From contig NZ_MOBP01000012.1 in the NCBI RefSeq assembly GCF_003732665.1, forward strand, positions 635,808 to 699,807: DNA of 64,000 bases, written 5' to 3'. The translations under genes were made by a program, and so were the position numbers. The DNA is from Pseudomonas frederiksbergensis. GTDB lineage: Bacteria; Pseudomonadota; Gammaproteobacteria; Pseudomonadales; Pseudomonadaceae. The notes beneath the pieces are model-generated. The model saw only the letters and a list, made by a program, of their open reading frames with translations. It did no database searches and had not been told where the DNA came from. This document shows positions 25,101-33,777 of the stretch, piece by piece (within the stretch, counting starts at the first letter, position 1; each line of letters begins with the position of its first letter).

Positions 25101-25263
25101 CCCAATCGGCGTTGAACTCGGCGCTGCGCCAACTGTTGGGATCGCCAAGCTTGCCATTTTCCACGTAAGGCGCGGCATGGGCGGTGCCCAGCGAGGCCAA
25201 GGCGCAAAGCACGGCGAGGTTGAGGGTTTTGAGGGCGAACTTGTTGTTGTTTTCAAACGTCAT
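22192..25263 (-). CDS. prtB: Autotransporter subtilisin-like serine protease
   Basis: The protein has 1023 residues. There is a Sec signal peptide ending THAA, then a peptidase S8 domain with Asp80 (KLGIFDQPV), His137 (GAHGTHVGG) and Ser358 (NGTSMAAPH). Asn in FAAGND supports the oxyanion hole. A passenger-associated repeat region (GIGTLVMTGANTYTGPT and GGNGRIGALTAKSGGTVAPG) is followed by a beta-barrel autotransporter domain of about 270 residues ending LTLDWQF, with terminal Phe. The substrate cannot be read. It is a paralogue of the upstream prtA; the two differ most in the protease domain and least in the linker. The ribosome binding site AAGGAAGG is strong. Confidence 0.9.
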   Translation of the reverse strand: MTFENNNKFALKTLNLAVLCALASLGTAHAAPYVENGKLGDPNSWRSAEFNADWGVGAINAQQAYAAGYTGKGVKLGIFDQPVYAQHPEFSGTNKVINLVTSGIREYTDPYIPVKAGDAFLYNGAPSVGSDGKLGAHGTHVGGIAAGSRDGGSMHGVAFGAQIISADNGDPGPEDGIIRGNDGAVYKAGWDALIASGARIINNSWGIGITDRFDLGGRDPAFPHFTVQDAQLQFNEIQPLLGTKPGGAYDGAIAAARSGIVTIFAAGNDYNLNNPDAIAGLAYFVPDIAPNWITVAALQKNPDLTSADLYNISVFSSRCGYTASYCVSAPGSKIYSSIITGTDPNNVGTGYANYNGTSMAAPHVAGSMAVLMERFPYMTGAQVASVLRTTATDLGAPGVDALYGWGMINLGKGINGPGMLVTEQDIPEEFRIQGAYGDSQFVADLPGIGAIVDAGKPTERVCNDVHCGLDTWSNDISGHGGLTKQGIGTLVMTGANTYTGPTLVNQGRLAINGSLQSAVTVNDSGILGGNGRIGALTAKSGGTVAPGNSIGTLQVAGDVVFEPGSTYAVELSPTRSDQIIAGGKAVIDGATVSLSLENSPTLLTTAETQSLLGHQYNILQAAGGIQGQFGQVLPNYLFIGGALDYTANGIQLAVERNATSFSAVGQTPNQRAVAAAAEQLGAGNALYETLLLAPNAAVAQQAFQQLSGEIHPAVGTMLINDSRYLRDAVSDRLRERDLFDAGAPTDDKSNLWVKVLGAWGKSDGGNDNASSNSSIGGLLVGGDGLIAKDTRLGFVTGYSNSSLSMGDGTHSSADVDSYHLGAYLGHEIDALRLSVGGAYSWHRIDAKRDLQFADVSGKQKTKHDATTAQVFTEAAYRLDLQPLALEPFAKLAYVHLNSDSFTEKGDAAALKSGEDNRDAVLSTLGLRASKAIALSDQKSLELSGSLGWQHNLSSVDTDQHLAFANGNSGFTVQSVSMDRNAAVVGLRAGLALNKATRVNLDYNGLLGSNEKDHGVGLTLDWQF

Positions 25264-25321
25264 CCAGCTACCTTCCTTAGTTGTGTTGCCAAAATCCGTG
25301 TGGCTGTGCGCCGGGCTTTAC

Positions 25322-25412
25322 GTGTGGGAGCGGGCTTGCTCGCGAAGGCGGTATGTCAGTCACTATCAATGTTGAATGACAGTCCGCTTTCGCGAGCAAG
25401 CCCGCTCCCACA
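25322..25412. repeat. REPIN between the two autotransporter genes
   Basis: gtgggagcgggcttgctcgc and the inverted copy gcgagcaagcccgctcccac stand about 45 bases apart, with additional arm similarity (gaaggcgg...ccgctttc). It lies within the intercistronic gap and may stabilise or attenuate the upstream transcript. Confidence 0.9.
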
Positions 25413-25465
25413 AGGGGATCTATGCAGCCGGGCGATCCAGTCCGGCGCAGCCACGGTTTATTGGT

Positions 25466-28426
25466 TCAGAACTGCCAATTGAGGCTCAGCCCCACGCCAT
25501 GAATCTTCTCGCGGCTGGCCAGTTGGCCGGTGTAGTCGAGGTTCAGGCGAATGTCCTTGCTCAGTGCCAGGCTTGCATGGGCACCGACCAGCGCGGCATC
25601 GCGCATCAGTGGCGAACTCTCCACGGCGAATCCTGTGCCGCCGCTGGCAAACGCCAGATGCTGATGCGAGTCGACACTGCTCAGGTTGTGCTGCCAGCCG
25701 AGGCTGCCGCTCAGGTCCAGTTGTTGCTGGCTCGACAGGTTCACGGTTTTCAGTGCGCGCAAGCCCAGGGTGCTGAGTACCGCATCGCGGGTGTCGCCAT
25801 GGCTTTTCAGCGCGGCGGCGTCGCCCTTCTCGGTGAAGCCTTCGGTGTCGAGGTGCACGTAGGCGAGATTCGCGAACGGCTCAAGCGCCAGAGGTTGCAG
25901 GTTCAAGCGATAGGCCGCTTCGCCGAAGACCTGGGTGGTGGCCGCATCGACCTTGGCTTTTTGCTTGGCACTGACATCGCCGTATTGCAGATCACGTTTC
26001 ACATCGGCGCGATGCCAGCTATAGGCCCCGCCCGCGCTCAGGCGCCAGGCGCCCAGTTCATGGCCGGCATACGCGCCGAGGTGATAGCTGTCGACCTGCG
26101 CCGAGGAATGGGTGCCCGAGCCCATGTTCACCGAACTGTCGCTGTAACCGGCCACCAGGCCGATCCGGGTTTGCTCGTCCACCGCGCCATCGACACCGGC
26201 CAGCAATCCACCAATCGAGGTGGTGTAGCCCGCCGTGTCGTGGCGGTCATCCGTTTTGCCCCAGGCACCCAAGGCTTTGATCCAGCCGTTGCTTTGGGAG
26301 CCTTTTGCGTCATTGAGGCGTTCACCCACGGCATCGCGCAGGTAACGGCTGTCGTTGATCAACACTGAGCCCAGCGCCGGGTAGATCTCCCCGGACAACT
26401 GCTGGAACGCCTGTTGCGCGGAACTGGCGGTCGGCGACAGTAGAAGGCTTTCGTACACCGCGTTGCCCGCGCCCAGTCCTTCCACGGCGCCGGCGACGGC
26501 ACGTTGGTTGGGGGTCTGACCGACGCTGGCGAAACTCGTGGCGTTGCGCTCTACGCTCAACTGAACGCCATTGGCTGCGTAATCAAGGCTGCCGCCGATA
26601 AACAGATAATTGGGCAACACCGCGCCGAACTGGCCCTGGATACCGCCGGCGGCTTGCAGGATGTTGTACTGATGGCCGAGCAAGGATTGGGTCTGGGCGG
26701 TGGTCAGCAAGGTCGGGCTGTTTTCCAGGGACAGGCTGACGGTGGCGCCGTCGATTACAGCCTTGCCCCCCGCGACAATCTGGTCGCTGCGGGTCGGTGA
26801 CAGTTCCACGGCGTAGGTCGAGCCCGGGGCGAAGGTCACGTCACCGGCGACTTGCAAGGTGCCGATGGAATTGCCCGGAGCGACAGTTGCGCCAGAATTG
26901 GCCGTCAATGCGCCGATGCGCCCGGAACCGCCGAGGGTGCCGCTGTCATTCACGGTCACGGCGGACGTCAGCGAACCGTTAACCGCCAGCAGGCCGCCAT
27001 TGACCGTGGTCGGGCCGCGATAGGTGCTGTCGCCGGTGAGCATCAGGCGTCCGTCGCCGGACTTGATCAGGCTGCCTTCATAGACCCGAGTGGCCGCTGC
27101 GGCATCCCGTGCCATGCCTACCGCGTAGTCGGTCTGGTCCTGTTGACTGGCGCCACTCGCCAAACCGTTTTGCCAGCCTTTGTCCTTCAGGGTTTGCTGC
27201 CAGGCGCTGTGTTCCGTGGCGTCTTCGGCCTGGCGCTGGATCAACGCTTTGTCGCTGATGCCATTGCTCCACACATCACTCTGCCCTGCCCCCAGATTGG
27301 CGTCGAACGCGCCGAGCAATTGCCCCGGCCCGTGCAGCGCCCGCTCCAGGTTGGCCACGCCCCAGCCGACCTGGTTGGTCGGCGCATCGGTGATCGAACC
27401 GTCGAGCTGGGTCGCGGTGGTCAGCAGCACTTGCAGCGCTTGCTGGTTGTTCATGTACGGGTAGCGTTCCATCACCAGCGCCAGGGCGCCTGTGGCATGG
27501 GGCGCGGACATGGACGTACCGGACTTGATCGCGTAACCGCCATCGGGAATGGTGCTGTCGATCTTCGCGCCGGGGGTGGTGATGCACCAATACTTGGCGA
27601 TCCCGCACTGGTTGTACTTTTGCTGATTGGCCTGATCCAGCCCCGAAACGGCCAGCCAATGGCCTTCCAGTTCCGGCTGGAAGTACGGCAGCGCCGAGCG
27701 CACGCTGGCGTTGGGATAACCGCTGTTGCCGGCGCTGAACACATTGATCACGCCGCGACGGGAAGAGACGTCGGCGGCGGCATCCAGCCAGGTGCCCTGG
27801 TTGAAATGCTGGGCGTAGGCCGCGTGCAAATCATCGAGGGTGCGGTAGCTGACATCCGGCGGCTGACTGCCCCAACTGTTATTGATCGCCCGCACACCGG
27901 CATCCGCCAGGGCGTTGTACGCCGTTTTGAAATACTGTGGATCAGGGTCGGGGCCGAACAGGAAACTGTCGGTTTTGTTGGTGTTGGCCACATAGAGTTG
28001 CGCGTTGTACGCCACACCGTGCATGCCGGTGCCGTCGCGGGAAGCGCCGATGGTGCCGGCGACGTGGGTGCCGTGGGAATCGTTGTTGGCGTTGAGCGTA
28101 CCGTTGATATTGAACGGCGTGCCATCGACGTAGGTGCCGCTGGCCGTAACCCCGTGATAACGGTCGGTGGCGAACTCGGGGTGGGCGGCATCGAAGCCGG
28201 AATCCAGTTCACCGACCTTCACGCCTTTGCCGGTGATGCCGGCGGCGTAGGCTTGATCAGCCTGCATACGGGCCAGGCCCCAGTCGCGCTGGAACTCGGC
28301 GGAACGCCAACTGGCGGCGTCACCGGGTTGGCCGGTTTCGAGGTATTGGGCCTGGGCTGCGGTGGGGATGGCAGAAACCAGGAGCAATAGCGTGCCGACC
28401 GAAATCGGCTTGATCTGAACGTCCAT
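25466..28426 (-). CDS. prtA: Autotransporter subtilisin-like serine protease
   Basis: The protein has about 986 residues from MDVQIKPISVG, with a signal peptide ending AAQAQ. Triad: Asp75 (VGELDSGFD), His118 (DSHGTHVAG) and Ser305 (SGTSMSAPH). It has the same linker and C-terminal barrel as PrtB, ending LSLNWQF. The open frame extends to 28489, but that part runs through a dispersed repeat; the ATG at 28426 begins the signal peptide and is chosen, although its GCGAG ribosome site is weak. It is the first gene after aprF, 135 bases downstream of it with a repeat in between. In related strains these two proteases (PrtA/PrtB) sit in the same place. Confidence 0.88.
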   Translation of the reverse strand: MDVQIKPISVGTLLLLVSAIPTAAQAQYLETGQPGDAASWRSAEFQRDWGLARMQADQAYAAGITGKGVKVGELDSGFDAAHPEFATDRYHGVTASGTYVDGTPFNINGTLNANNDSHGTHVAGTIGASRDGTGMHGVAYNAQLYVANTNKTDSFLFGPDPDPQYFKTAYNALADAGVRAINNSWGSQPPDVSYRTLDDLHAAYAQHFNQGTWLDAAADVSSRRGVINVFSAGNSGYPNASVRSALPYFQPELEGHWLAVSGLDQANQQKYNQCGIAKYWCITTPGAKIDSTIPDGGYAIKSGTSMSAPHATGALALVMERYPYMNNQQALQVLLTTATQLDGSITDAPTNQVGWGVANLERALHGPGQLLGAFDANLGAGQSDVWSNGISDKALIQRQAEDATEHSAWQQTLKDKGWQNGLASGASQQDQTDYAVGMARDAAAATRVYEGSLIKSGDGRLMLTGDSTYRGPTTVNGGLLAVNGSLTSAVTVNDSGTLGGSGRIGALTANSGATVAPGNSIGTLQVAGDVTFAPGSTYAVELSPTRSDQIVAGGKAVIDGATVSLSLENSPTLLTTAQTQSLLGHQYNILQAAGGIQGQFGAVLPNYLFIGGSLDYAANGVQLSVERNATSFASVGQTPNQRAVAGAVEGLGAGNAVYESLLLSPTASSAQQAFQQLSGEIYPALGSVLINDSRYLRDAVGERLNDAKGSQSNGWIKALGAWGKTDDRHDTAGYTTSIGGLLAGVDGAVDEQTRIGLVAGYSDSSVNMGSGTHSSAQVDSYHLGAYAGHELGAWRLSAGGAYSWHRADVKRDLQYGDVSAKQKAKVDAATTQVFGEAAYRLNLQPLALEPFANLAYVHLDTEGFTEKGDAAALKSHGDTRDAVLSTLGLRALKTVNLSSQQQLDLSGSLGWQHNLSSVDSHQHLAFASGGTGFAVESSPLMRDAALVGAHASLALSKDIRLNLDYTGQLASREKIHGVGLSLNWQF

Positions 28427-28448
28427 GTGTACTCGCTTTTTTTGTTTT

Positions 28449-28535
28449 TGTAGGAGCTGCCGCAGGCTGCGATCTTTTGGCGTCTGCAAGATCGCTGGTA
28501 AATCAAAAGATCGCAGCCTTCGGCAGCTCCTACGG
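28449..28535. repeat. Long inverted repeat, gtaggagctgccg / ctgcgatctttt family
   Basis: gtaggagctgccgcaggctg and the inverted copy (agccttcggcagctcctac) enclose gcgatctttt and aaaagatcgc arms. It is the same family as 17310-17400. It fills the gap between aprF and prtA and may act as a partial terminator or mRNA-stabilising hairpin. Confidence 0.85.
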
Positions 28536-28561
28536 GGATAGGCGATCTTTTCTTGAAGTGT

Positions 28562-29926
28562 TTATCGGGTTTTCGGGCCCTGGCCGAACGCCTCATCCAC
28601 CTTCGCCAGGTCCTGCTCATTCAAGGTCCCGGCGTAGTAATGCAGCTTGGTCCACGCCATCAGGTAGTCGTAGCGTGCCTGGGCCAAATCGCGGCGGGTG
28701 GTAAATAGTTGTTGTTCGGCGTTCAGCGCATCAAGGTTGACCCGCTCGCCACCGAGGATGCTTTGCTTGGTCGACACCACCAGCGCTTCGGCGGACACCA
28801 GGGCCTTTTGATAGGCGCGCAATTTGTTCACCCCCGACAAACAGGCGCTGAACTGGCGGCGCAGTTCGATCAGGGTTTCCCGGGTCTTGCCGTCCAGGTC
28901 GTACTCGGCCTGTTCCATGTTGCGACTGGCCTGACGAGTCATCGCCGACACGCCGCCACCGGCATACAACGGCACATTCACTTCGATGCCGATGGTGTTG
29001 GTGTCGTAGCGCTGGTTGTAGGTGTTGCCGCTTTCCGATTCGTTCTGGCGCATCGAGGCGTAGGCGCTGACTTTCGGCAGGTGCCCGGCGCGGTTGCGCT
29101 CCACTTCATAGCGCGCCACTTCCACGGCCTGGCGCTGGGAAGCCAGGTTCGGGTTGTTGGCCACGGCCATCTCGTGCCAGGTGTCGTAATTGGCCGGTTG
29201 CAGGGCAAAGGTCTGGAAGTTCTGGTCCAGGGGCGCCAGGTCGCCGATGTTGATCGCCGGCACGCCAATCAGCGCACCCAGCTCTCGCAGCGACGCGTCC
29301 TGCTCATCCCGGGCCTCGATTTCTTCGGCTGTGGCCAGTTCATAACGGGACTCGGCCTCAAGGATGTCGGTGCGCGTGCCCTCGCCCTGGCGGAACATGT
29401 GTTCGTTCTGCTGAAACTGCTGCTCGAAAGCCTTTTTCTTGGCCTGGGCAATGTCGATCTGGTCCTGGGCGAACAACGCCTTGGTGTAGTTTTCCAGCAC
29501 CCGCACCAGCAATTCCTGGCTCTTGCTGCGAAAGGCTTCGTCGGCGAACAGCGATTGCGCCACGCCTTTGCGATACGACGCGTAGGCCTCGTAGTCGAGC
29601 AACGGTTGTTGCAAGGTCAGGGTCGAGCCGTAACTGCTGTAGTTGCGGTCATCGGTGCGGTTCTCGCCACGATCGTTCAGGGCCGTGGCCTTGGAGGAGT
29701 TGCGTCCCTTGTTGTAGTTGTAACCAATCTTGGGCAACAGCCCGGCGCGGCCGATGATGCGGTTTTCAAGGCCGGCATCCCGTTCCTTGATGGCCCCCAG
29801 GAACACCGGATCATTGCGCAGCGCTTGTTCGTAGATTTCAAACGGCCCCAGGGCCACGGCACTGTTGCACGTCAGCAACGCCAGGGCTGCCCCGAGCATG
29901 GAAAGCTTATTCATACAACCGAACAT
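28562..29926 (-). CDS. aprF: Type I secretion outer membrane protein AprF (TolC family)
   Basis: The protein has 454 residues. It has an N-terminal signal peptide (LSMLGAALALLTCNSAVAL) and two repeated outer-membrane-efflux halves, helical with DPVFLGAIKERDAG and TKQSILGGERVNLDALNAEQ as the conserved landmarks. It provides the outer-membrane channel-tunnel for the AprD-AprE translocator and so for AprX and the RTX lipases. The start at 29926 stands 2 bases after the aprE stop, with GAGGAA supplied by the end of aprE; an internal ATG four codons on is possible. Confidence 0.92.
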   Translation of the reverse strand: MFGCMNKLSMLGAALALLTCNSAVALGPFEIYEQALRNDPVFLGAIKERDAGLENRIIGRAGLLPKIGYNYNKGRNSSKATALNDRGENRTDDRNYSSYGSTLTLQQPLLDYEAYASYRKGVAQSLFADEAFRSKSQELLVRVLENYTKALFAQDQIDIAQAKKKAFEQQFQQNEHMFRQGEGTRTDILEAESRYELATAEEIEARDEQDASLRELGALIGVPAINIGDLAPLDQNFQTFALQPANYDTWHEMAVANNPNLASQRQAVEVARYEVERNRAGHLPKVSAYASMRQNESESGNTYNQRYDTNTIGIEVNVPLYAGGGVSAMTRQASRNMEQAEYDLDGKTRETLIELRRQFSACLSGVNKLRAYQKALVSAEALVVSTKQSILGGERVNLDALNAEQQLFTTRRDLAQARYDYLMAWTKLHYYAGTLNEQDLAKVDEAFGQGPKTR

Positions 29927-29928
29927 CC

Positions 29929-31278
29929 TTATTCCTCGGTCAACGCGGAGCCTGCCCGGTCGAGCAGCGGTTTGAACAGATAGTTGAGGAGTGAACGCTC
30001 ACCGGTGCGCACGAACATCTCCGCCGGCATGCCGGGCTTGATCACCAGGCCGTGGAGTTTTTCCATGGCCCGGTCGCTGACGCTGCTGCGCAATACGTAG
30101 TACGGCGCGCCGGTTTTCTCGTCGATCATCTGGTCGGCGGAAATCAGGCTGACTTCCCCCGGCACCCGTGGCGTGCGGCTCTGGTTGAACGCGGTGAACA
30201 GAATGTCCACCGGCAAATGGGTGCCGACCTTGTCGATCAGGTTGACCGGCAAGTGCCCTTCCACTTCCAGGGTGGTGCCTTGGGGCACGATTTCCAGCAG
30301 GGTTTCGCCCTGGCGCACCACGGCGCCTTCGGTGTGCACCCCAAGGTTGACCGCGATGCCGTCAGCGGTGGCGATGATCTCGCGGTGTTGCAGGTCGAAC
30401 CCGGCGGAGGTCAGTTGCTCCTTGAGGGTCACGCTCTTGAGTTGCGCGTCGGCCAGTTGGGTGCGGACTTCTTTCTGGTATTCCTCGATGTGCTGTTGCA
30501 GCTTGAGTTTCGCTTCGAGGATGCCCTGCTCCACCCGGCCGCTTTCGCCGGTGTTTTCCGCCAGTTGTTGCTGCACTTGCGACAGTTGACGCTGGTACTC
30601 CATCAAACGGTTGCGCGGGATGTAGCCGTTGTCCGCCAGGGGTTGAAGGTTGTTCAATTGTTGTTGCAGCGACGTGGCCTGGGCCGTCAGGTCGGTGCGG
30701 GCGCGGCGCATGCCCGCCAGTTGCGCGTTGGCGCCTTCGATGTTGGCGCGCAACCCGCCCTGTTCACGGGCATAGGCTTCACGGCGGCTGCTGAACAATT
30801 GGCGCTGGCCTTCCAGCACCAGCGCCAGGCGTGGGTCGGCATCCTTGCTCAGTTCGGCGGGGAAAATCACTTGCTTGAGGTTGTCCCGCTCGCTCTCCCA
30901 ACGGGCGACGCTGGCCCAGGCCATGCGGTATTGCGCCTGCAGCGAATCGACATCGGCGGCGGCCTGGGTCTGGTCGAGCTGGAACAGCGGCTGGCCCTGC
31001 TTCACCGCCTGCCCTTCGCGCACCAGGATACGGCTGACCACGCCATTGCCAATCGACTGCACGGCTTTGCGTTTGCCAGAGACCACCACGGTGCCCTGCA
31101 CCGGAATCCCTTGATCCAGCGGCGCGAGGCTGGCCCAGGTGAAGAAACTGCCGGCGCCGACAATCGCCAGAATCCAGCCCATGCGCGCAAAGAATTTGGC
31201 ATCGCGCTCTGGGCGCTCGGCGATGTAATCGTGTTCCATGGTGGCTTCGTTTTCATTGTTCATGCGTGTGCTGCTCAT
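29929..31278 (-). CDS. aprE: Type I secretion membrane fusion protein AprE (HlyD family)
   Basis: The protein has 449 residues: a short cytosolic N-terminus, one transmembrane helix (ILAIVGAGSFFTWASLAP), a lipoyl/barrel-sandwich half (GNGVVSRILVREGQAVKQGQ), a long coiled coil from about 120 to 290 and the second half (GIAVNLGVHTEGAVVRQGET), ending with the beta-barrel region. It links the ABC transporter AprD to the outer membrane channel AprF. It overlaps the stop of aprD by 4 bases (ATGA), indicating translational coupling. Confidence 0.93.
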   Translation of the reverse strand: MSSTRMNNENEATMEHDYIAERPERDAKFFARMGWILAIVGAGSFFTWASLAPLDQGIPVQGTVVVSGKRKAVQSIGNGVVSRILVREGQAVKQGQPLFQLDQTQAAADVDSLQAQYRMAWASVARWESERDNLKQVIFPAELSKDADPRLALVLEGQRQLFSSRREAYAREQGGLRANIEGANAQLAGMRRARTDLTAQATSLQQQLNNLQPLADNGYIPRNRLMEYQRQLSQVQQQLAENTGESGRVEQGILEAKLKLQQHIEEYQKEVRTQLADAQLKSVTLKEQLTSAGFDLQHREIIATADGIAVNLGVHTEGAVVRQGETLLEIVPQGTTLEVEGHLPVNLIDKVGTHLPVDILFTAFNQSRTPRVPGEVSLISADQMIDEKTGAPYYVLRSSVSDRAMEKLHGLVIKPGMPAEMFVRTGERSLLNYLFKPLLDRAGSALTEE

Positions 31279-33053
31279 ACACCCGAATTCCTTGTCGTGG
31301 GCTGATACTGCCGGCTCATGCTGAGCCCGCCCGGTGCCTGCGCCGCTTTTTGTTCCTGATTCGCTGATTGATTGCCGGACAGTGCTTTGAGCACGTCCTG
31401 ACTTGGACCGAACGCCTGCAAACGACCGTCGCTGAGCACCAGCAATTTGTCCGCCTGGGCCAGCGCCGAAGAGCGATGAGTGACCAGAATCACACTGGTG
31501 CCCCGGGCTTTCATGTGCGCGATGGCGCCGGCCAATGCCGCTTCGCCAACGGTGTCGAGGTTGGAATTGGGTTCATCCAGCACCACCAGGCTCGGGTTGC
31601 CGTACAAGGCACGGGCCAGGGCCACGCGCTGTTTCTGGCCACCGGACAAACCGCTGCCGTCTTCACCGAGCACGGTGTCGTAACCTTGCGGCATGCGCAG
31701 GATCAGTTCGTGAACGCCGGCATGTTGCGCGGCCTCGACAACTTTCTGCGGGTCGGCTTCACGGAATCGCGCGATGTTTTCCGCGATGCTGCCGCTGAAC
31801 AGTTCGATGTCCTGGGGCAGATAACCGATGTAGGGGCCGAGGTCGTCGCGGTTCCAGCGATGAATGTCGGCACCGTCGAGGCGCACCGTGCCGCCGAGGG
31901 TCGGCCAGACGCCGACCAGCACCCGGGCCAGGGTCGATTTGCCGGAACCGGATGCGCCAAGCACGCCCAGCACCTCTCCGGCACCGAGGCTGAAATTGAC
32001 CATGTGCAAGGTCGCCGCACGTTGGCCCGGCGGGCCGGCGCTGACTTGTTCGAAGGTGATCTGGCCTTTCGGGGCCGGCAGCGCCATGGCTTCGTCGCTG
32101 GGCGGATAGGCTTGCAGCAGCGCATCGAGGCGACGATAGGCGAGTTTGGCGCCGCTCCACTGCTTCCACACGGCGATCAACTGATCGATAGGGCTCAAGA
32201 CGCGGCCCATCAGGATCGAACCGGCAATCATCATCCCGGCGGTCATGTCACCCTTGATCACCAGCAAGGCGCCGAGGCCCAGCACCAGGGACTGCAGGCA
32301 CAGGCGCAGGGTTTTGCTCAGGGAACTGATGACCGCGCCGGTGTCGCTGGCCTGATTCTGCAAACCCAGGAAACGCGAATGCACCTGGAACCAGCGCTTG
32401 CGCAAGACCCCGAGCATGCCCATGGCCTGGATGGTTTCGGCGTTATGCAAATGGCTGGTGGCCAGTTGACTGGACTTCTGGGAATAACCCGCCGCTTCGC
32501 CCAACGGTTTTTTGGTCATCGCCTCGTTGAGGCACGCCAGCCCGATCAGCAGTACGGCACCGGCCGTGGCCAGCACGCCAAGCCAGACGTTGAACAGGAA
32601 AATCACAAACAGGTACACCGGGAACCACGGCGCATCGAAGAAGGCGAACAGCGCCGGGCCAGTGACGAACTGGCGAATGTGGGTCAGGTCCCCGAGGGAT
32701 TGCCCGGCGTTGCCCTCGCCTTTGAACAGATTGCGCTCGAACGCGGCCTGATAGACCCGCAGGTTGAAGCGCCGCTCCAGTTGGCTGCCGATTCGAATGA
32801 CGATGAAACTGCGCACGACTTCGAGCATGCCGATAAAGGCAAAGAAACCGACCACCATCAAGGACAGCATGGCCAGGGTCGTTTCGTTTTGCGAAGACAG
32901 CACCCGGTCATAAACCTGGAGCATGTAAATAGACGGAACCAGCATCAGCACGTTGATCAGTGCAGTAAAACAACCGACGCTGATCAGGATGCTCTTATAG
33001 TCGCCCAGTGCCTTGAATAAGGGTGCGGTGCCTGGGACCTTCGCCATCTTCAT
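31275..33053 (-). CDS. aprD: Type I secretion ABC transporter AprD (permease/ATPase)
   Basis: The protein has 592 residues. The first 320 form the ABC transmembrane domain (YKSILISVGCFTALINVLML, LFVIFLFNVWLGVLATAGAV). The nucleotide-binding domain has Walker A GASGSGKST, signature LSGGQKQR, Walker B LVVLDEPNSNLD and the switch His in VTHRSS. There is no peptidase C39 domain, as expected for transporters of RTX proteases and lipases. It energises export of AprX and probably PueA and PueB. The ATG at 33053 has AGGA 8 bases upstream. Confidence 0.94.
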   Translation of the reverse strand: MKMAKVPGTAPLFKALGDYKSILISVGCFTALINVLMLVPSIYMLQVYDRVLSSQNETTLAMLSLMVVGFFAFIGMLEVVRSFIVIRIGSQLERRFNLRVYQAAFERNLFKGEGNAGQSLGDLTHIRQFVTGPALFAFFDAPWFPVYLFVIFLFNVWLGVLATAGAVLLIGLACLNEAMTKKPLGEAAGYSQKSSQLATSHLHNAETIQAMGMLGVLRKRWFQVHSRFLGLQNQASDTGAVISSLSKTLRLCLQSLVLGLGALLVIKGDMTAGMMIAGSILMGRVLSPIDQLIAVWKQWSGAKLAYRRLDALLQAYPPSDEAMALPAPKGQITFEQVSAGPPGQRAATLHMVNFSLGAGEVLGVLGASGSGKSTLARVLVGVWPTLGGTVRLDGADIHRWNRDDLGPYIGYLPQDIELFSGSIAENIARFREADPQKVVEAAQHAGVHELILRMPQGYDTVLGEDGSGLSGGQKQRVALARALYGNPSLVVLDEPNSNLDTVGEAALAGAIAHMKARGTSVILVTHRSSALAQADKLLVLSDGRLQAFGPSQDVLKALSGNQSANQEQKAAQAPGGLSMSRQYQPTTRNSGV

Positions 33054-33076
33054 TGATTTATCCTGAGATGTTAGTC

Positions 33077-33095
33077 CTCGCCATTCATTGGCGAG
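33077..33095 (-). other. Stem-loop in the aprD leader
   Basis: ctcgcca and tggcgag form a perfect 7-bp stem around attca, about 25 bases before aprD. The 204-base gap between aprI and aprD is AT-rich and probably contains a separate promoter or a processing site; the hairpin may protect the aprDEF message. No poly-T follows on the minus strand, so it is not a standard terminator. Confidence 0.4.
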
Positions 33096-33257
33096 ATTTC
33101 AATTAACTGTCCGCACACGGGTCGAGACATTCTTTGGCTGTTATTGCTTACACATTAACAACAACTTTTTTGATCAGAGTTGCCGCTATTGATGCGTTAG
33201 TTATAACGACACGTTCGGGCTATATATCCAGTTCTCGTGATCAGTCTCGATGATTAC

Positions 33258-33680
33258 TTAACGTGCGGAACGCTCAAGCGTAATGATCAGGCCCGATTTC
33301 AAAGTACTTTGGTAAAACCCGTCATGCTGTCGGCTGAAAAATACAATTCTTGAGCCTTCCTTGCCGGTAATCGAAATGCCGTCGGGGTCCGGGAACCAGC
33401 CAATCGGCTGTTCTTCCAGCCAGGCGCCAAGGCAGTCGGCGCCCTCGCCCAAGGTCTGCTGCTGTTGCAGGTCGATGTCGCAAACGTTTGATGGTTTGTC
33501 CTGCAAGGCACGGGACACGGCGGTGTCTCGCGGGTCGTTCAAGGTCGCGTGCCAACGACCGGCCAGCTCCGAGGGGTCAGCTAATTTCAGGCTGCTTGCC
33601 ATGGCTACATCTCCAAAAAACATCACCAGCGTCGCCAATAGCCACGCACTTGCTCTGTAGGTAAAGGCGTTATCGGTCAT
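33258..33680 (-). CDS. aprI: Alkaline protease inhibitor AprI
   Basis: The protein has about 140 residues with a signal peptide ending GDVAMA, so the mature periplasmic protein begins SSLKLADPSELAG, the trunk that inserts into the protease active site in this family. The inhibitor barrel follows, with the disulfide cysteines in NVCDIDL and ADCLGAWL and the conserved IGWFPDPDGISIT and IVFFSR strands. It protects the cell against prematurely active AprX. The open frame starts further upstream within aprX; the ATG at 33680 is the one directly before a plausible signal peptide. It follows aprX by 97 bases. Confidence 0.9.
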   Translation of the reverse strand: MTDNAFTYRASAWLLATLVMFFGDVAMASSLKLADPSELAGRWHATLNDPRDTAVSRALQDKPSNVCDIDLQQQQTLGEGADCLGAWLEEQPIGWFPDPDGISITGKEGSRIVFFSRQHDGFYQSTLKSGLIITLERSAR

Positions 33681-33777
33681 AGGACTTGTTACTCCGGCGT
33701 GTAGCCTTACCCACTGCGGGCAACGATGCAAGGACAGAGAACGGCGCATCACGCGCCGCCCTCCTTTTTGCCTTGAA

